Assembly: GCA_964530325.1 (NCBI GenBank)
Contig: CAZHAX010000010.1
Location: 55,194-119,193 of the forward strand
DNA from: CAZHAX01 sp964530325
GTDB lineage: Bacteria > Chloroflexota > Anaerolineae > B4-G1
Length of the DNA stretch: 64,000 nt
Direction: 5' to 3'
The position numbers and the translations under genes are program-made. Position 1 is the first letter of the stretch; each line of letters starts with the position of its first letter. Below, piece by piece: positions 33,140 to 41,423 of the stretch. A model generated the notes under the pieces. The model saw only the letters and a program-made list of their open reading frames with translations, made no database searches and was not told the DNA's origin.

Positions 33140-33631
33140 ATGGTCGAGGTCAAAGTGCAGAGCATTCAGGTGAGCCTGATGACGGACCATCGGGTCATCC
33201 TGCTCAAGGAGATCGACTCCGAGAGGGTGCTGCCGATCTGGATCGGCACACATGAGGCGGAGGCTATCGCCATCCGGATGCGGGGCGTACGCGTGGCTCG
33301 CCCGATGACTCACGACCTGTTGAGCGATGTAATCGATGGGCTTGGCGGGAGGGTAACCCACATCACTGTGAACGACCTGCGCGATGATACGTTCTATGCC
33401 CTTATTGCTGTGCAACTCGACGGGCACGAGGTGCAGATCGATTCCCGCCCCTCGGACGCCATCGCGCTGGCTGTGAGGGCCGAGGTTCCGATCTTCGTTG
33501 AAGACAGCGTGATGACACAGGCAGGGATCGTTCCGGACGTGGACATCACGATGGAGGCGGACGAGGAGGACCTGCGGGCGTTCCGCGCCTTCATCGACAG
33601 CCTCGATCTTGACGACCTACCTTTGCAGTAA
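33140..33631 (+). CDS. Bifunctional nuclease (BFN/DUF151) domain protein
   Basis: A 163-residue protein of the BFN family: VQSIQVSLMTDHRVILLKEIDSERVLPIWIGTHEAEAIAI, then RPMTHDLLSDVIDGLGG, and IDSRPSDAIALAVRAEVPIFVEDSV. These are family hallmarks. Some plant members have been reported as nucleases; bacterial roles are uncertain. The acidic C-terminus (ADEEDLRAFRAFIDSLDLDD) is common in actinobacterial and Chloroflexota members. ATG 33140 is chosen because TAGGAGG (33127-33133) lies 6 nt before it. It precedes dnaB by about 125 bp and may share its transcript. Confidence 0.9.
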   Translation: MVEVKVQSIQVSLMTDHRVILLKEIDSERVLPIWIGTHEAEAIAIRMRGVRVARPMTHDLLSDVIDGLGGRVTHITVNDLRDDTFYALIAVQLDGHEVQIDSRPSDAIALAVRAEVPIFVEDSVMTQAGIVPDVDITMEADEEDLRAFRAFIDSLDLDDLPLQ

Positions 33632-33757
33632 CCCTCGCCGATAGATCCTTTTCCCCAACCGAATAGCCAGGTAGCGTCGATGGCCCTGCCCTCCGGGAAT
33701 CGCCTCGGCGGACTCGGTGACCTCGGCACGGGCGGCGGCCAGGGTGGTGGAGGGAGC

Positions 33758-35101
33758 ATGGCGACCCCCGACAAGATGGTGCCGCACAACCTCGAGGCCG
33801 AGGAGGCGCTGCTCGGCTCGCTGCTCATCGACCCGGAGGCCCTGTTTCGTGTATCGTCCTTCCTGAAAGGGGAGGACTTCTACGTTCAGAAGAATGCCTG
33901 GATCTACGAAGCGATCCTAGCCGTCCAGGAGCGGCGCGAGCCCGTCGACTTCGTGACGCTGTGCGACGAGCTGGAACGAAGCGGCCGGCTCGAGGAGGTA
34001 GGTGGCGCGGCCTACATCACCCAGCTGATCAACGCCGTTCCCAGCGCCATACACGTCGAAGCCTACGGCCACATCGTCGAGCAGTCTGCCATCCGGCGCC
34101 GACTGCTCAGCGCGGCCAGCGAGATCGCCAAGCTCGCCTATCAGGAGGATGAGGACGTCGATCAAACGATCGACATGGCGGAGCAGTCGCTCTTCGGTGT
34201 CTCCCAGCGCCGCGTGACACGCGACTTGACTCCCATCCAGGAAGTGATCAGGAGCTACTACGACCGCATCGAGTATCTCTACGGGCACCAAGGGGAGCCG
34301 CTGGGCATTCCCACCGGATTCGCAGATCTGGATCGGCTTCTGGGCGGGCTGCAGCGATCCGACTTCATACTCGTCGCGGCTAGGCCGTCAGTGGGGAAGA
34401 CCTCGCTCTGTCTCTCCATCGCCCGCAACGCAGCCCGCAGGGGACAGCACGTGGGCATCTTCAGCCTGGAGATGTCGTCCGAGCAGATCGTCCAGCGCCT
34501 GGTGGCTGGCGAAACCGGAATCGATGCCCAACGACTCCGGCTAGGCACGCTGCAAGAGGACGAGTGGCCGCGTTTCGTAGAGGCAACCGGTCAGCTGGCT
34601 GATCTGGCGGTGTTTATCGACGATACTCCATCTATCTCCGCACTCCAGCTGCGAACCAAGGCCCGCCGGCTGCACGCTGAACACCGGCTTGATCTGATCG
34701 TGGTCGACTACCTGCAGCTGATGACGGGCGAAACACGGATCGACAACCGTGTGCAGGAAGTCTCGTACATCTCGCGCTGTTTGAAGGCGCTGGCCCGCGA
34801 GCTGAATGTGCCCGTCGTTGCGGCCAGCCAGCTCTCGCGCGCCGTGGAGCAGCGCAGAGAGAAGACGCCCGTGCTGGCCGATCTCAGGGACTCCGGGTCT
34901 CTGGAGCAGGACGCGGACGTGGTGATGTTCATCTACCGTGACGAGCTCTATGACCCGGATACGGACCGCCAGCACATCGCCGATATCATGGTCGCCAAGC
35001 ACCGCAACGGACCCACGGGAACGATCCAGCTCTTCTTCCTGTCTCGATTGGCCCAGTTCCTCGATGCTGAGACGAGGCTGCAGCCGGCGGAGGTCCCGTA
35101 G
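33758..35101 (+). CDS. dnaB: Replicative DNA helicase DnaB
   Basis: A 447-residue hexameric helicase. The N-terminal domain starts MATPDKMVPHNLEAEEALLGSLLIDPEA. The RecA-like domain has Walker A in LVAARPSVGKTSLCLSIARNAA, GIFSLEMSSEQIVQRLV, Walker B in DLIVVDYLQLMTG, and the loop KALARELNVPVVAASQLSR with the Gln sensor, then RDSGSLEQDADVVMFIYRDE. No intein is seen. ATG 33758 is chosen because GGAGGG precedes it and family members begin just there; an upstream in-frame ATG at 33680 would add a Gly-rich 26-residue head. It is followed after 3 bp by a beta-helix gene and, farther, by dnaD- and dnaC-like genes. Confidence 0.96.
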   Translation: MATPDKMVPHNLEAEEALLGSLLIDPEALFRVSSFLKGEDFYVQKNAWIYEAILAVQERREPVDFVTLCDELERSGRLEEVGGAAYITQLINAVPSAIHVEAYGHIVEQSAIRRRLLSAASEIAKLAYQEDEDVDQTIDMAEQSLFGVSQRRVTRDLTPIQEVIRSYYDRIEYLYGHQGEPLGIPTGFADLDRLLGGLQRSDFILVAARPSVGKTSLCLSIARNAARRGQHVGIFSLEMSSEQIVQRLVAGETGIDAQRLRLGTLQEDEWPRFVEATGQLADLAVFIDDTPSISALQLRTKARRLHAEHRLDLIVVDYLQLMTGETRIDNRVQEVSYISRCLKALARELNVPVVAASQLSRAVEQRREKTPVLADLRDSGSLEQDADVVMFIYRDELYDPDTDRQHIADIMVAKHRNGPTGTIQLFFLSRLAQFLDAETRLQPAEVP

Positions 35102-35104
35102 ACG

Positions 35105-36238
35105 GTGCGCCGCGCTGCGCTTGCGCTCACCTTTGTTGGCGTCTGCTTGGCGGGATGCGCTTGCGGCGAGAAGACGGCGCGGGCGATTCCTGACCTGCCG
35201 GTACTCGAGGAGCCGGCTCCCGTAGTGCTGCCCGACGAGCTTGAGGAGAAGTGCGCCGCTGCTGTGGTAGAGCTAGACGCGGACATCGCAGGCGCCCGCT
35301 TCGATGGCTGCCTGGTCAGGGTGGTGGCCTCCGGGATCAGCATCACCGCAAGCGAATTCGTCGGCTCGAGGGTGCAGATCGAATTCGTGTCGGCCGTGCT
35401 GTTTGCGGACAACGTGGTGCATGACTACGGCGTATACGAGGCAGCCGCCGTCGTCGTCTCGGGCTGCAGCGACGTCACCATCAGGCACAACCACGTCTAC
35501 GGAAACGCGGTCGGGCTTGGAGTCGGCGAGAGCCAGGGGATCGCTGTTCAGGACAACGTGTTCGAGAGCAACTACCAGCACAACGCTCTCTCGCTCTACA
35601 AGAGCTCGGCGCAGATCACAAGCAATGTGTTTCGCTACAACTACCCGCACGCGATTCTGGTGCACTTCGCCCCCGACAGTGGCCCGACGGGCGTCTCAAT
35701 AGCTGGTAATCTCTTCGAGATGAACGTGGAGGATGCGATCAACTTCGAGGATTGGAGGGACGCGGCGGACGCCAGTAGCATCAGCGGGAACCTGATCTAC
35801 CGAACGAACTGGGCGGGGATCAATGTCGAGTACAACTCCTGGAACGCGAATATCTCGATCGAAGGCAACTACGTGGCCGAGAGTGGGTACCCCATCGACG
35901 AGTTCCCGGAGAGCCCGCTCGGTACCGAAGAGTGGTCGGATGGCTGGCAGCACGGCATCAAGCTCGAGGACTGCTCGGGCGCGGTCGTCGCCGGCAACGT
36001 GCTCGTCCGGAATCGCGGCAGTGGCATAGACGTGAGCAACTGCAGGGACATTACCCTGGTGGAGAACACAGTCGCGGCGAACGGTGTGGGCGTGCGGATC
36101 GGGGGGCCGGATGAGGAGTCCTTCACCAGAGATGTATCGCCTCTGCGCCAGGAGGACGCCGGCCCTTCTGTGGTGGTTTGCGTTGACAACTACGTGTGCC
36201 AGAACGGAGAGGACTCCGTCGGCCAGAGGTGCGACTAG
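35105..36238 (+). CDS. Right-handed parallel beta-helix lipoprotein
   Basis: A 377-residue protein beginning at GTG. The signal ends in a clear lipobox (VCLAGC), followed by a Pro-rich segment. The body (about 60-360) is a pectate-lyase/NosD-like beta helix with repeated Asn-ladders: CSDVTIRHNHVYGNAVGLGV, GIAVQDNVFESNYQHN, NCRDITLVENTVAANGVGVRI. No catalytic site is certain. It is translated 3 bp after dnaB, yet it is a surface protein, so its place inside the replication gene group is odd. It may bind or process a polysaccharide. Confidence 0.85.
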   Translation: MRRAALALTFVGVCLAGCACGEKTARAIPDLPVLEEPAPVVLPDELEEKCAAAVVELDADIAGARFDGCLVRVVASGISITASEFVGSRVQIEFVSAVLFADNVVHDYGVYEAAAVVVSGCSDVTIRHNHVYGNAVGLGVGESQGIAVQDNVFESNYQHNALSLYKSSAQITSNVFRYNYPHAILVHFAPDSGPTGVSIAGNLFEMNVEDAINFEDWRDAADASSISGNLIYRTNWAGINVEYNSWNANISIEGNYVAESGYPIDEFPESPLGTEEWSDGWQHGIKLEDCSGAVVAGNVLVRNRGSGIDVSNCRDITLVENTVAANGVGVRIGGPDEESFTRDVSPLRQEDAGPSVVVCVDNYVCQNGEDSVGQRCD

Positions 36239-36273
36239 ATGGGCCCGCTGGGCCGTGCGTACGAGGTACGATC

Positions 36274-36936
36274 GTGAAGAGCTTCAGCGGCTTTCCGGAG
36301 GGGAAGGTGAAGAGTGCGCGTTTGCCCAAGCAGGTTTTCACCGAGCTCCTGCCGCTCATCGACGACCTGGCCGAATTGAAGCTCACTCTGCACGTCTTCT
36401 GGCTCTTGGGCCAAGAGAGTCGCACCGTGCCTTGCATTCGTCACTCTGAGCTGGCGGCTGACGCCGCGCTGCTGGGAGGGTTGGGCGACCGACCGGAAGA
36501 GGCGCTCGGGAGAGCCGTCGAGCGGGCAGTCGAGCGGGGCACGCTGCTGCGGGGGGAGCTACCGGGCGAAGGATCAGAGGAGCAGGTCTACTTCGCCAAT
36601 ACGCCCAAGGGGCGTGCGGCGGTGGAGGGATTGGCGTCATCGCCGGCCGAGCCGCGCGGGGCGGAGCCCGGCAGGCCCAACGTCTTCAAGCTCTACGAAG
36701 AGAACATCGGAATGCTGACGCCGCTCATCGCCGACGAGTTGCGGGAGGCCGAGGAATTGTATCCCGCTGAGTGGATCGAGGAGGCGTTCCGCGAGTCCGT
36801 GGCCATGAACAAGCGTAGCTGGAAGTACGCGCGCGCCATCTTGGAGCGCTGGAGCGCGGAGGGCAGAGGCGAGGCCGATGGCCGGCGCTCCGATCGCTCA
36901 GATCGGCAGCGGTACACGAGGTGGAAGACGGGATGA
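36274..36936 (+). CDS. DnaD-domain replication protein
   Basis: A 220-residue protein with a winged-helix-like N-terminal part (VKSFSGFPEGKVKSARLPKQVFTELLPLIDDLAELKLTLHVFWLL, about 1-110) and a C-terminal DnaD/DnaB2 domain: FKLYEENIGMLTPLIADELREAEELYPAEWIEEAFRESVAMNKRSWKYARAILERW. The YxxAILERW motif is typical of DnaD primosome proteins that help load DnaC/DnaI and DnaB. GTG 36274 is preferred because GAGGT lies 6 nt upstream. Its stop overlaps the ATG of the loader gene (ATGA), indicating coupling. Confidence 0.9.
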   Translation: MKSFSGFPEGKVKSARLPKQVFTELLPLIDDLAELKLTLHVFWLLGQESRTVPCIRHSELAADAALLGGLGDRPEEALGRAVERAVERGTLLRGELPGEGSEEQVYFANTPKGRAAVEGLASSPAEPRGAEPGRPNVFKLYEENIGMLTPLIADELREAEELYPAEWIEEAFRESVAMNKRSWKYARAILERWSAEGRGEADGRRSDRSDRQRYTRWKTG

Positions 36937-38261
36937 CCCGCAGAGAGAAGGATCCCCAGCCAGGGGCGATCTGCCCGGCCTGCAAGGGGCTGGGCTATCT
37001 CAGGGCCGATGTGCCTGTGGGGCACCCGGACTTCGGCAAGCTCGTGCCCTGCGCCTGTAGGCTGGAGGAGCTGGCCGAGAGGCGCGTGGCGGCGCTGCGC
37101 AGGCTGAGCAACGTGGCCTTGCTCGATCGCATGACGTTTGACAACTTCGTTCCTGAGGGACACGGTCTTCCGCCCGACAAGCAATCGAACCTGCGCTGGG
37201 CGTTCGAAGAGGCGCAGACGTTCGCGGAGAAGCCCGAGGGCTGGCTGGTGCTTAGAGGCGCCTACGGCTGCGGGAAGACCCACCTGGCGGCGGCGATAGC
37301 CAACGCGTGCCTGGAGCGCGGGCAGCCCGCGCTGTTCATCACCGTCCCCGATCTGCTGGACCATTTGCGGGCGGCTTTCGCCCCCTCCAGCAATGGCGAC
37401 TACGACGTCCGCTTCGAGGAGGTCCGCACCGCGCCGGTGCTGATCCTGGACGACCTCGGTACGGAGAGCTCGACGGCCTGGGCGCAGGAGAAGCTGTTCC
37501 AGATTCTCAACCATCGCTATGCGGCCCAGCTGCCGACGGTGATCACGACAAACCACAGCCTGGACGAGATCCCGCTTCGTCTCCGGTCGCGTCTCGTTGA
37601 CCCCGACCTCTCGCGGGTGGTGGCAATGACCGCGCCGGACTATCGTGGCTCGGCGGCCGGACGCGGCCAGGTCGAGTTGAACAGCCTCAGCCTGCACGCA
37701 CACCAGACGTTCGATACGTTCGACCTGCGGAAGGGCGAGCTGGCGGGAGACGAGGCGGCGAGCCTGCAAGAGGCTCTGGAGAAGGCCCGGAGCTTCGCAG
37801 AGAGCCCCGACGGCTGGCTGCTGATCACCGGAACCTACGGCTGCGGCAAGACGCACCTTGCCGCCGCGGTGGGAAACCGGCGAGTCGAGGAACAGCAGCC
37901 GGCTCTGTTCGTCTCCGTGCCCGACTTGCTCGATCACCTGCGCGCCACCTTCGGGCCGCAGAGCACGTCGTCCTTCGACAAGCGCTTCGAAGAGGTGCGC
38001 AGGGCGCCGCTGCTCATACTAGATGACCTGGGGACGGAATCGGCGACGGCCTGGGCGCGCGAGAAGCTCTATCAGCTGTTCGACTACCGCTACAACGCCC
38101 GGCTGCCGACGGTGATCACGACGGCCAGGTGGATCGAAGAGGTCGATCCCCGCCTGGCCACGCGCTTGCTCGACGTCCGCGTCTGTACACCCGCGCCGAT
38201 TACCGCGCCGGACTACCAGAGCGGCGTGGCCCGCCGCAAGCCGGCTCGCCGCCGTAAGTAG
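36933..38261 (+). CDS. DnaC/DnaI-like helicase loader with two AAA+ domains in tandem
   Basis: A 442-residue protein. The N-terminus has a zinc-binding segment (CPACKGLGYL...VPCAC) as in DnaI. Then two complete AAA+ modules follow. Module 1 (about 65-250) has Walker A GAYGCGKTHLAAAIANA and Walker B LILDDLGTESSTAWAQEKLFQILNHRY. Module 2 (about 255-435) has GTYGCGKTHLAAAVGNR and LILDDLGTESATAWAREKLYQLFDYRY. Normal DnaC/DnaI has one module and about 245-310 residues. The copies differ widely in synonymous sites, so this is an old duplication, not an assembly artefact. It ends in a basic tail (RRKPARRRK). It overlaps the dnaD-like gene. Confidence 0.92.
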   Translation: MTRREKDPQPGAICPACKGLGYLRADVPVGHPDFGKLVPCACRLEELAERRVAALRRLSNVALLDRMTFDNFVPEGHGLPPDKQSNLRWAFEEAQTFAEKPEGWLVLRGAYGCGKTHLAAAIANACLERGQPALFITVPDLLDHLRAAFAPSSNGDYDVRFEEVRTAPVLILDDLGTESSTAWAQEKLFQILNHRYAAQLPTVITTNHSLDEIPLRLRSRLVDPDLSRVVAMTAPDYRGSAAGRGQVELNSLSLHAHQTFDTFDLRKGELAGDEAASLQEALEKARSFAESPDGWLLITGTYGCGKTHLAAAVGNRRVEEQQPALFVSVPDLLDHLRATFGPQSTSSFDKRFEEVRRAPLLILDDLGTESATAWAREKLYQLFDYRYNARLPTVITTARWIEEVDPRLATRLLDVRVCTPAPITAPDYQSGVARRKPARRRK

Positions 38262-38277
38262 CCGGGAGCGGGGCCCT

Positions 38278-38565
38278 CTAGGCCATTCGCTCTAGGTCCA
38301 GAAAGCTAGAGCCGAGGAAGGGCAGGCGCTCGGCGATCAGCTTCAGTTTCCGGGAGCGGCCCTGCCGGCGGAAGGCGGACTCCGCAGCCTGCGCAGCGCT
38401 GCGGTCCGCGAAAGCCCACGAAGCGACCAACTGCACCGGCCGGCGGCCCGCCGTGTAGTGAGAGCCGCGGCCGGTGTTGTGCTCTGCACAGCGGCGGGCC
38501 AGGTCCGTCGTCACGCCGGTGTACAGCGTGCCGTCGGCGCAGCGCAGCACGTAGAGATACCACAT
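38278..38565 (-). CDS. GIY-YIG nuclease-domain protein
   Basis: A 95-residue single-domain UvrC-N-like protein of the YhbQ type: WYLYVLRCADGTLYTGVTTDLARRCAEHNTGRGSHYTAGRRPVQLV, with the Tyr, Arg and His of the GIY-YIG core (here LYV...YTG), and a late Glu in AAQAAESAFRRQGRS. Function of these small nucleases is unclear; some act on damaged DNA. It converges on the loader gene with only 16 bp between stops. Confidence 0.88.
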   Translation of the reverse strand: MWYLYVLRCADGTLYTGVTTDLARRCAEHNTGRGSHYTAGRRPVQLVASWAFADRSAAQAAESAFRRQGRSRKLKLIAERLPFLGSSFLDLERMA

Positions 38566-38650
38566 CTGCCGGACAGCCTTCGCTTCACTACTACGGGAGA
38601 GGCCCGGGCTCAGCGCACGGGCCTGCGTCAGCTGTAGCCCAGCCCGCCCG

Positions 38651-39394
38651 CTATCCTACATTTTGCCGCGGCAGCTTCATCCCGAGGTAGGCCGCCTGCG
38701 ATAGCCCCATCAGGGCGAGCACGGTCCCAGAGACATCGGGCAGCGCGGAGAGCTCTCGCAGCTCATTGAGTGGCAGGGTCAGGTTGGAGACGACGATCGA
38801 ACCATAGATGAACATGGAAGCAACCGACCAGGCGAACATCTGCAGCTTGCCGATATCGACCAGCTGCTCCGTGCCCCGCTGCTCCTGGCTGAAGACGTCC
38901 ATCCAAGAAGGCTTCGAGCGTGCGGTGATCTCGCGCTCTACCTCAGCCTTCTCGTCCTCTGATATGCTCTCCAGGAGCGACGTTCTGTCGCCGGAAGGCA
39001 GGTAGGCAGCGTCGTCCGCGCCGAGCAGCCTGAGGATCTCGTTCTCCGTAGTGCGGACGACTGCGTCGAGCCGGTTGCTCTCGTCTGCTGTCTGGCCGGT
39101 GAGAGTCTGGTTCGCCTTGATCGCAGTGGAAAGGACCGTCGAGCCAAGGCTGATGCCCATGAGGCCGAGTACTCCGCTGGGCAGAGAGACGAATTCCTGC
39201 TTGGGTAGAGCCATGCCGAAATAGGCGCCGATGATCAGCGCTGTCCACAGGAGAGCCTGCAGCCGGGAGAGGCTGTACCTCCCTCTCTGATCGACGAGCA
39301 CGCCGAAGAGGCCCTTTCCCTGCGCCAACCCGGCGATTGCCGCTGTGACCAGTACCGCCAGTGCGGCGACCGCAGCCCAAGCCAGTGGTGTCAT
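38651..39394 (-). CDS. Membrane protein of unknown function
   Basis: A 247-residue protein. ATG 39394 is chosen over the longer frame because GGAGGAG lies upstream and the first helix follows (LAWAAVAALAVLVTAAIAGLA). Two helices near the N-terminus (RYSLSRLQALLWTALIIGAYFGMAL and GVLGLMGISLGSTVLSTAI) precede a soluble acidic middle (TTENEILRLLGADDAAYLPSGDRTS) and two C-terminal helices (MFAWSVASMFIYGSIVVSN, SGTVLALMGLSQAAYLGMKL). The motif RYSLSRLQxLLWT recurs in uncharacterised bacterial membrane proteins. No function can be given. It faces the thioredoxin/CcdA gene divergently. Confidence 0.7.
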   Translation of the reverse strand: MTPLAWAAVAALAVLVTAAIAGLAQGKGLFGVLVDQRGRYSLSRLQALLWTALIIGAYFGMALPKQEFVSLPSGVLGLMGISLGSTVLSTAIKANQTLTGQTADESNRLDAVVRTTENEILRLLGADDAAYLPSGDRTSLLESISEDEKAEVEREITARSKPSWMDVFSQEQRGTEQLVDIGKLQMFAWSVASMFIYGSIVVSNLTLPLNELRELSALPDVSGTVLALMGLSQAAYLGMKLPRQNVG

Positions 39395-39480
39395 CTCTCC
39401 TCCTCGTTCTCGCGCCGGTCGACTAGGCAGGCCGGTGGCCTGCCAGCGCCAGGGAACCAAACCGGGGTTCGCCACGTCCT

Positions 39481-39510
39481 ATTGTAGCACAACCCTCTCT
39501 CCGAGTACAA
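39481..39510 (-). promoter_or_regulatory. Candidate promoter of the minus-strand membrane protein
   Basis: On the minus strand TTGTAC (complement of 39505-39510), an 18-bp spacer and TACAAT (complement of 39481-39486), about 85 bp before ATG 39394. Confidence 0.5.
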
Positions 39511-39545
39511 CCGCACCGGCCGAGACCGGAGGCCGGCGCGCGAGG

Positions 39546-39574
39546 TTGCCAATCTCGGCGCTCGGTGGCATAAT
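39546..39574 (+). promoter_or_regulatory. Candidate promoter of the thioredoxin/CcdA fusion
   Basis: TTGCCA (39546-39551), a 17-bp spacer and CATAAT (39569-39574), about 28 bp before the start at 39603. Confidence 0.5.
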
Positions 39575-39602
39575 CCTCCCGGCCGGGAAACCGGGGAGGT
39601 GG

Positions 39603-41240
39603 ATGGTGATTGAAGTCGGTAACAAGGGTGGCAGACCTATCGCGGCGCGGATGGCGCTGGCAGCAACCCTGCTGGTAAGCCTGGCCGCCTCGGCGGTGGC
39701 CGAGGGCGACGGGGTCGTAAGGATCGTCTACTTCACGTCTGGCGACTGCGACAACTGCGCGGCTGTACGCGATGAGGTGCTGGCGCCGCTGCTCGAAGAG
39801 CGGGGCGATCGGATCGAGATCAAGATAATCGATATCTACGATCCGGACGCGCCTGCCGGAATCGACGTGGACAACTACCAGATCCTGCGAGAGGCCGAGC
39901 GGGTGTTCGGCGTGTCTGCGGACGAGGCGGGCGTGCCCATGCTCGTAGTCGGCGCGGACGTGCTCATCGGCGCGGACGAGATCCGTGGGCAGCTCTCTTG
40001 CCTGATCGATAGCTGCTACGCGGAGGAGGGCACGTCCTGGCCCGAGATCGCCGGGCTGGACATGATCCCCCCGGCGGCTGACCTCTCATCGGGCCACGGT
40101 CTCGGCCCCGCTATCGGCCCGGGCCAGGATGATATCGAGCCGTGCCCATCCGATGGGGATGTCTGCACCCCGGTCATAACCTACGTTGCCTACTTCTACG
40201 AGGTGGGCTGCCAGGAGTGCAGCCGGGCGGAGTACGTTCTCCGCAATGCCCGGAGCCTACATCCGGAACTGCTTGTCCAGGAATACAACCTGCACGAAGA
40301 GACGGCGCTGGCGGAGTGGCTGGGCAGGGAGTACGGCGTGCCGGAGGATCAGCTCCTGGTCGCCCCGGCGGTCTTCGTCGGCGATGACTACCTGATCGGC
40401 AGCGAGATCACCGACGAGGCGCTTCTGAACGTGGCGCAGAAGTACTCGTCGACCGGAGCAGCTGAGGTGTGGGCCGACTTCGACCCGGACGAGGCTTCGG
40501 CAGGCATCATCGATAGGTTCAGGTCGTTCGGTGCGCTCACCGTCGCCCTGGCGGGCCTGCTCGACGGCCTGAACCCGTGCGCGTTCACCACGCTGATCTT
40601 CTTCATCTCATACTTGACGGTGCTGGAGCGCAGGGGGCGGGACCTGCTGACGGTGGGTGCGTCCTTCACGCTCGGTGTCTTCCTGGCCTACATGCTTGTA
40701 GGTATCGGCCTCTGGCGACTGCTCAGCCTCGTGCCGTTTCTCGGCACTCTCAGCAGAGTGGTGTCCGCGGTGATGGCGGTTGTCTGTGTTGGCCTGGCCG
40801 CTCTCAGCTTCCGGGACGCCTGCAAGGCGCGGGGTGGTGAGCTGCGGGAGATGTCGCTGTCCATGCCCAAGCAGCTTCGTCGCCTGGTCAACGCGGTGAT
40901 ACGGCGCGGTGCGGGCACGAGCTCGCTGGTCCTCGTGGCGCTGCCCGTCGGCGCGGCTGTGTCGCTGCTGGAGCTCGCCTGCACCGGCCAGGTCTATCTG
41001 CCGACGATCATGTACGTGCTGCGCGTACCGGACATGGTGGCACAGGCTGCGCTGCTCCTCGTGCTCTACAACCTGATGTTCGTCACGCCTCTGATCGTCG
41101 TCTTTGTCCTCGCCTACTTCGGCATGACGTCCCTGCGGCTAGGGGGCTTCTTCCGCCGTCATGCAGGGGCAGTCAAGGTGGCGACCGGGCTCCTCTTCCT
41201 GACGCTTGCTGTACAGTTGCTGCTCAGCTTGCTGGTGTGA
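39603..41240 (+). CDS. Double thioredoxin-like/CcdA-type membrane electron carrier fusion
   Basis: A 545-residue fusion protein. A signal peptide (MALAATLLVSLAASAVA) leads to thioredoxin-like domain 1 (about 38-135; FTSGDCDNCAAVRDEVL, C49/C52) and domain 2 (about 190-290; YEVGCQECSRAEYVLRN). The C-terminal half (about 300-545) has at least six helices of the DsbD/CcdA type: LLDGLNPCAFTTLIFFISYLTVL and LLELACTGQVYLPTIMYVL, each with the paired Cys of the electron relay. It would move electrons from the cytosol to exported thiols. Two outward thioredoxin domains on one CcdA are unusual. GTG 39606 is an alternative start because GGAGGT is close. Confidence 0.88.
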   Translation: MVIEVGNKGGRPIAARMALAATLLVSLAASAVAEGDGVVRIVYFTSGDCDNCAAVRDEVLAPLLEERGDRIEIKIIDIYDPDAPAGIDVDNYQILREAERVFGVSADEAGVPMLVVGADVLIGADEIRGQLSCLIDSCYAEEGTSWPEIAGLDMIPPAADLSSGHGLGPAIGPGQDDIEPCPSDGDVCTPVITYVAYFYEVGCQECSRAEYVLRNARSLHPELLVQEYNLHEETALAEWLGREYGVPEDQLLVAPAVFVGDDYLIGSEITDEALLNVAQKYSSTGAAEVWADFDPDEASAGIIDRFRSFGALTVALAGLLDGLNPCAFTTLIFFISYLTVLERRGRDLLTVGASFTLGVFLAYMLVGIGLWRLLSLVPFLGTLSRVVSAVMAVVCVGLAALSFRDACKARGGELREMSLSMPKQLRRLVNAVIRRGAGTSSLVLVALPVGAAVSLLELACTGQVYLPTIMYVLRVPDMVAQAALLLVLYNLMFVTPLIVVFVLAYFGMTSLRLGGFFRRHAGAVKVATGLLFLTLAVQLLLSLLV

Positions 41241-41319
41241 GCTAGGGCGCGGGTCTGACTACCCGCCAGGCAGCCGGCCGCCGGGCTGGCGCGGCAAGCC
41301 CTCAGTATCGGGAAAGGTG

Positions 41320-41348
41320 TTGTATTGCCAGAGGCGGCGTGATATACT
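41320..41348 (+). promoter_or_regulatory. Promoter upstream of the GT2-rnc pair
   Basis: TTGTAT (41320-41325), a 17-bp spacer and TATACT (41343-41348). The leader then runs to ATG 41424. A GTG at 41367 with an AGGGGG before it would extend the next protein by 19 residues. The interval 41241-41423 holds no gene. Confidence 0.55.
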
Positions 41349-41423
41349 GTATGTAAGGGGGTATCGGTGCCCCGAGCCGGGGGGGTCTGTCGTTGGGCCG
41401 CTGCAGAAGGAGCCAGTGATGCC

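Noticed and set aside
36933..38261. Double AAA+ region as an assembly duplication or two genes fused by an error
   Set aside because: The two modules differ at many codons and share one continuous frame with no stop between, so a genuine old duplication is more likely.
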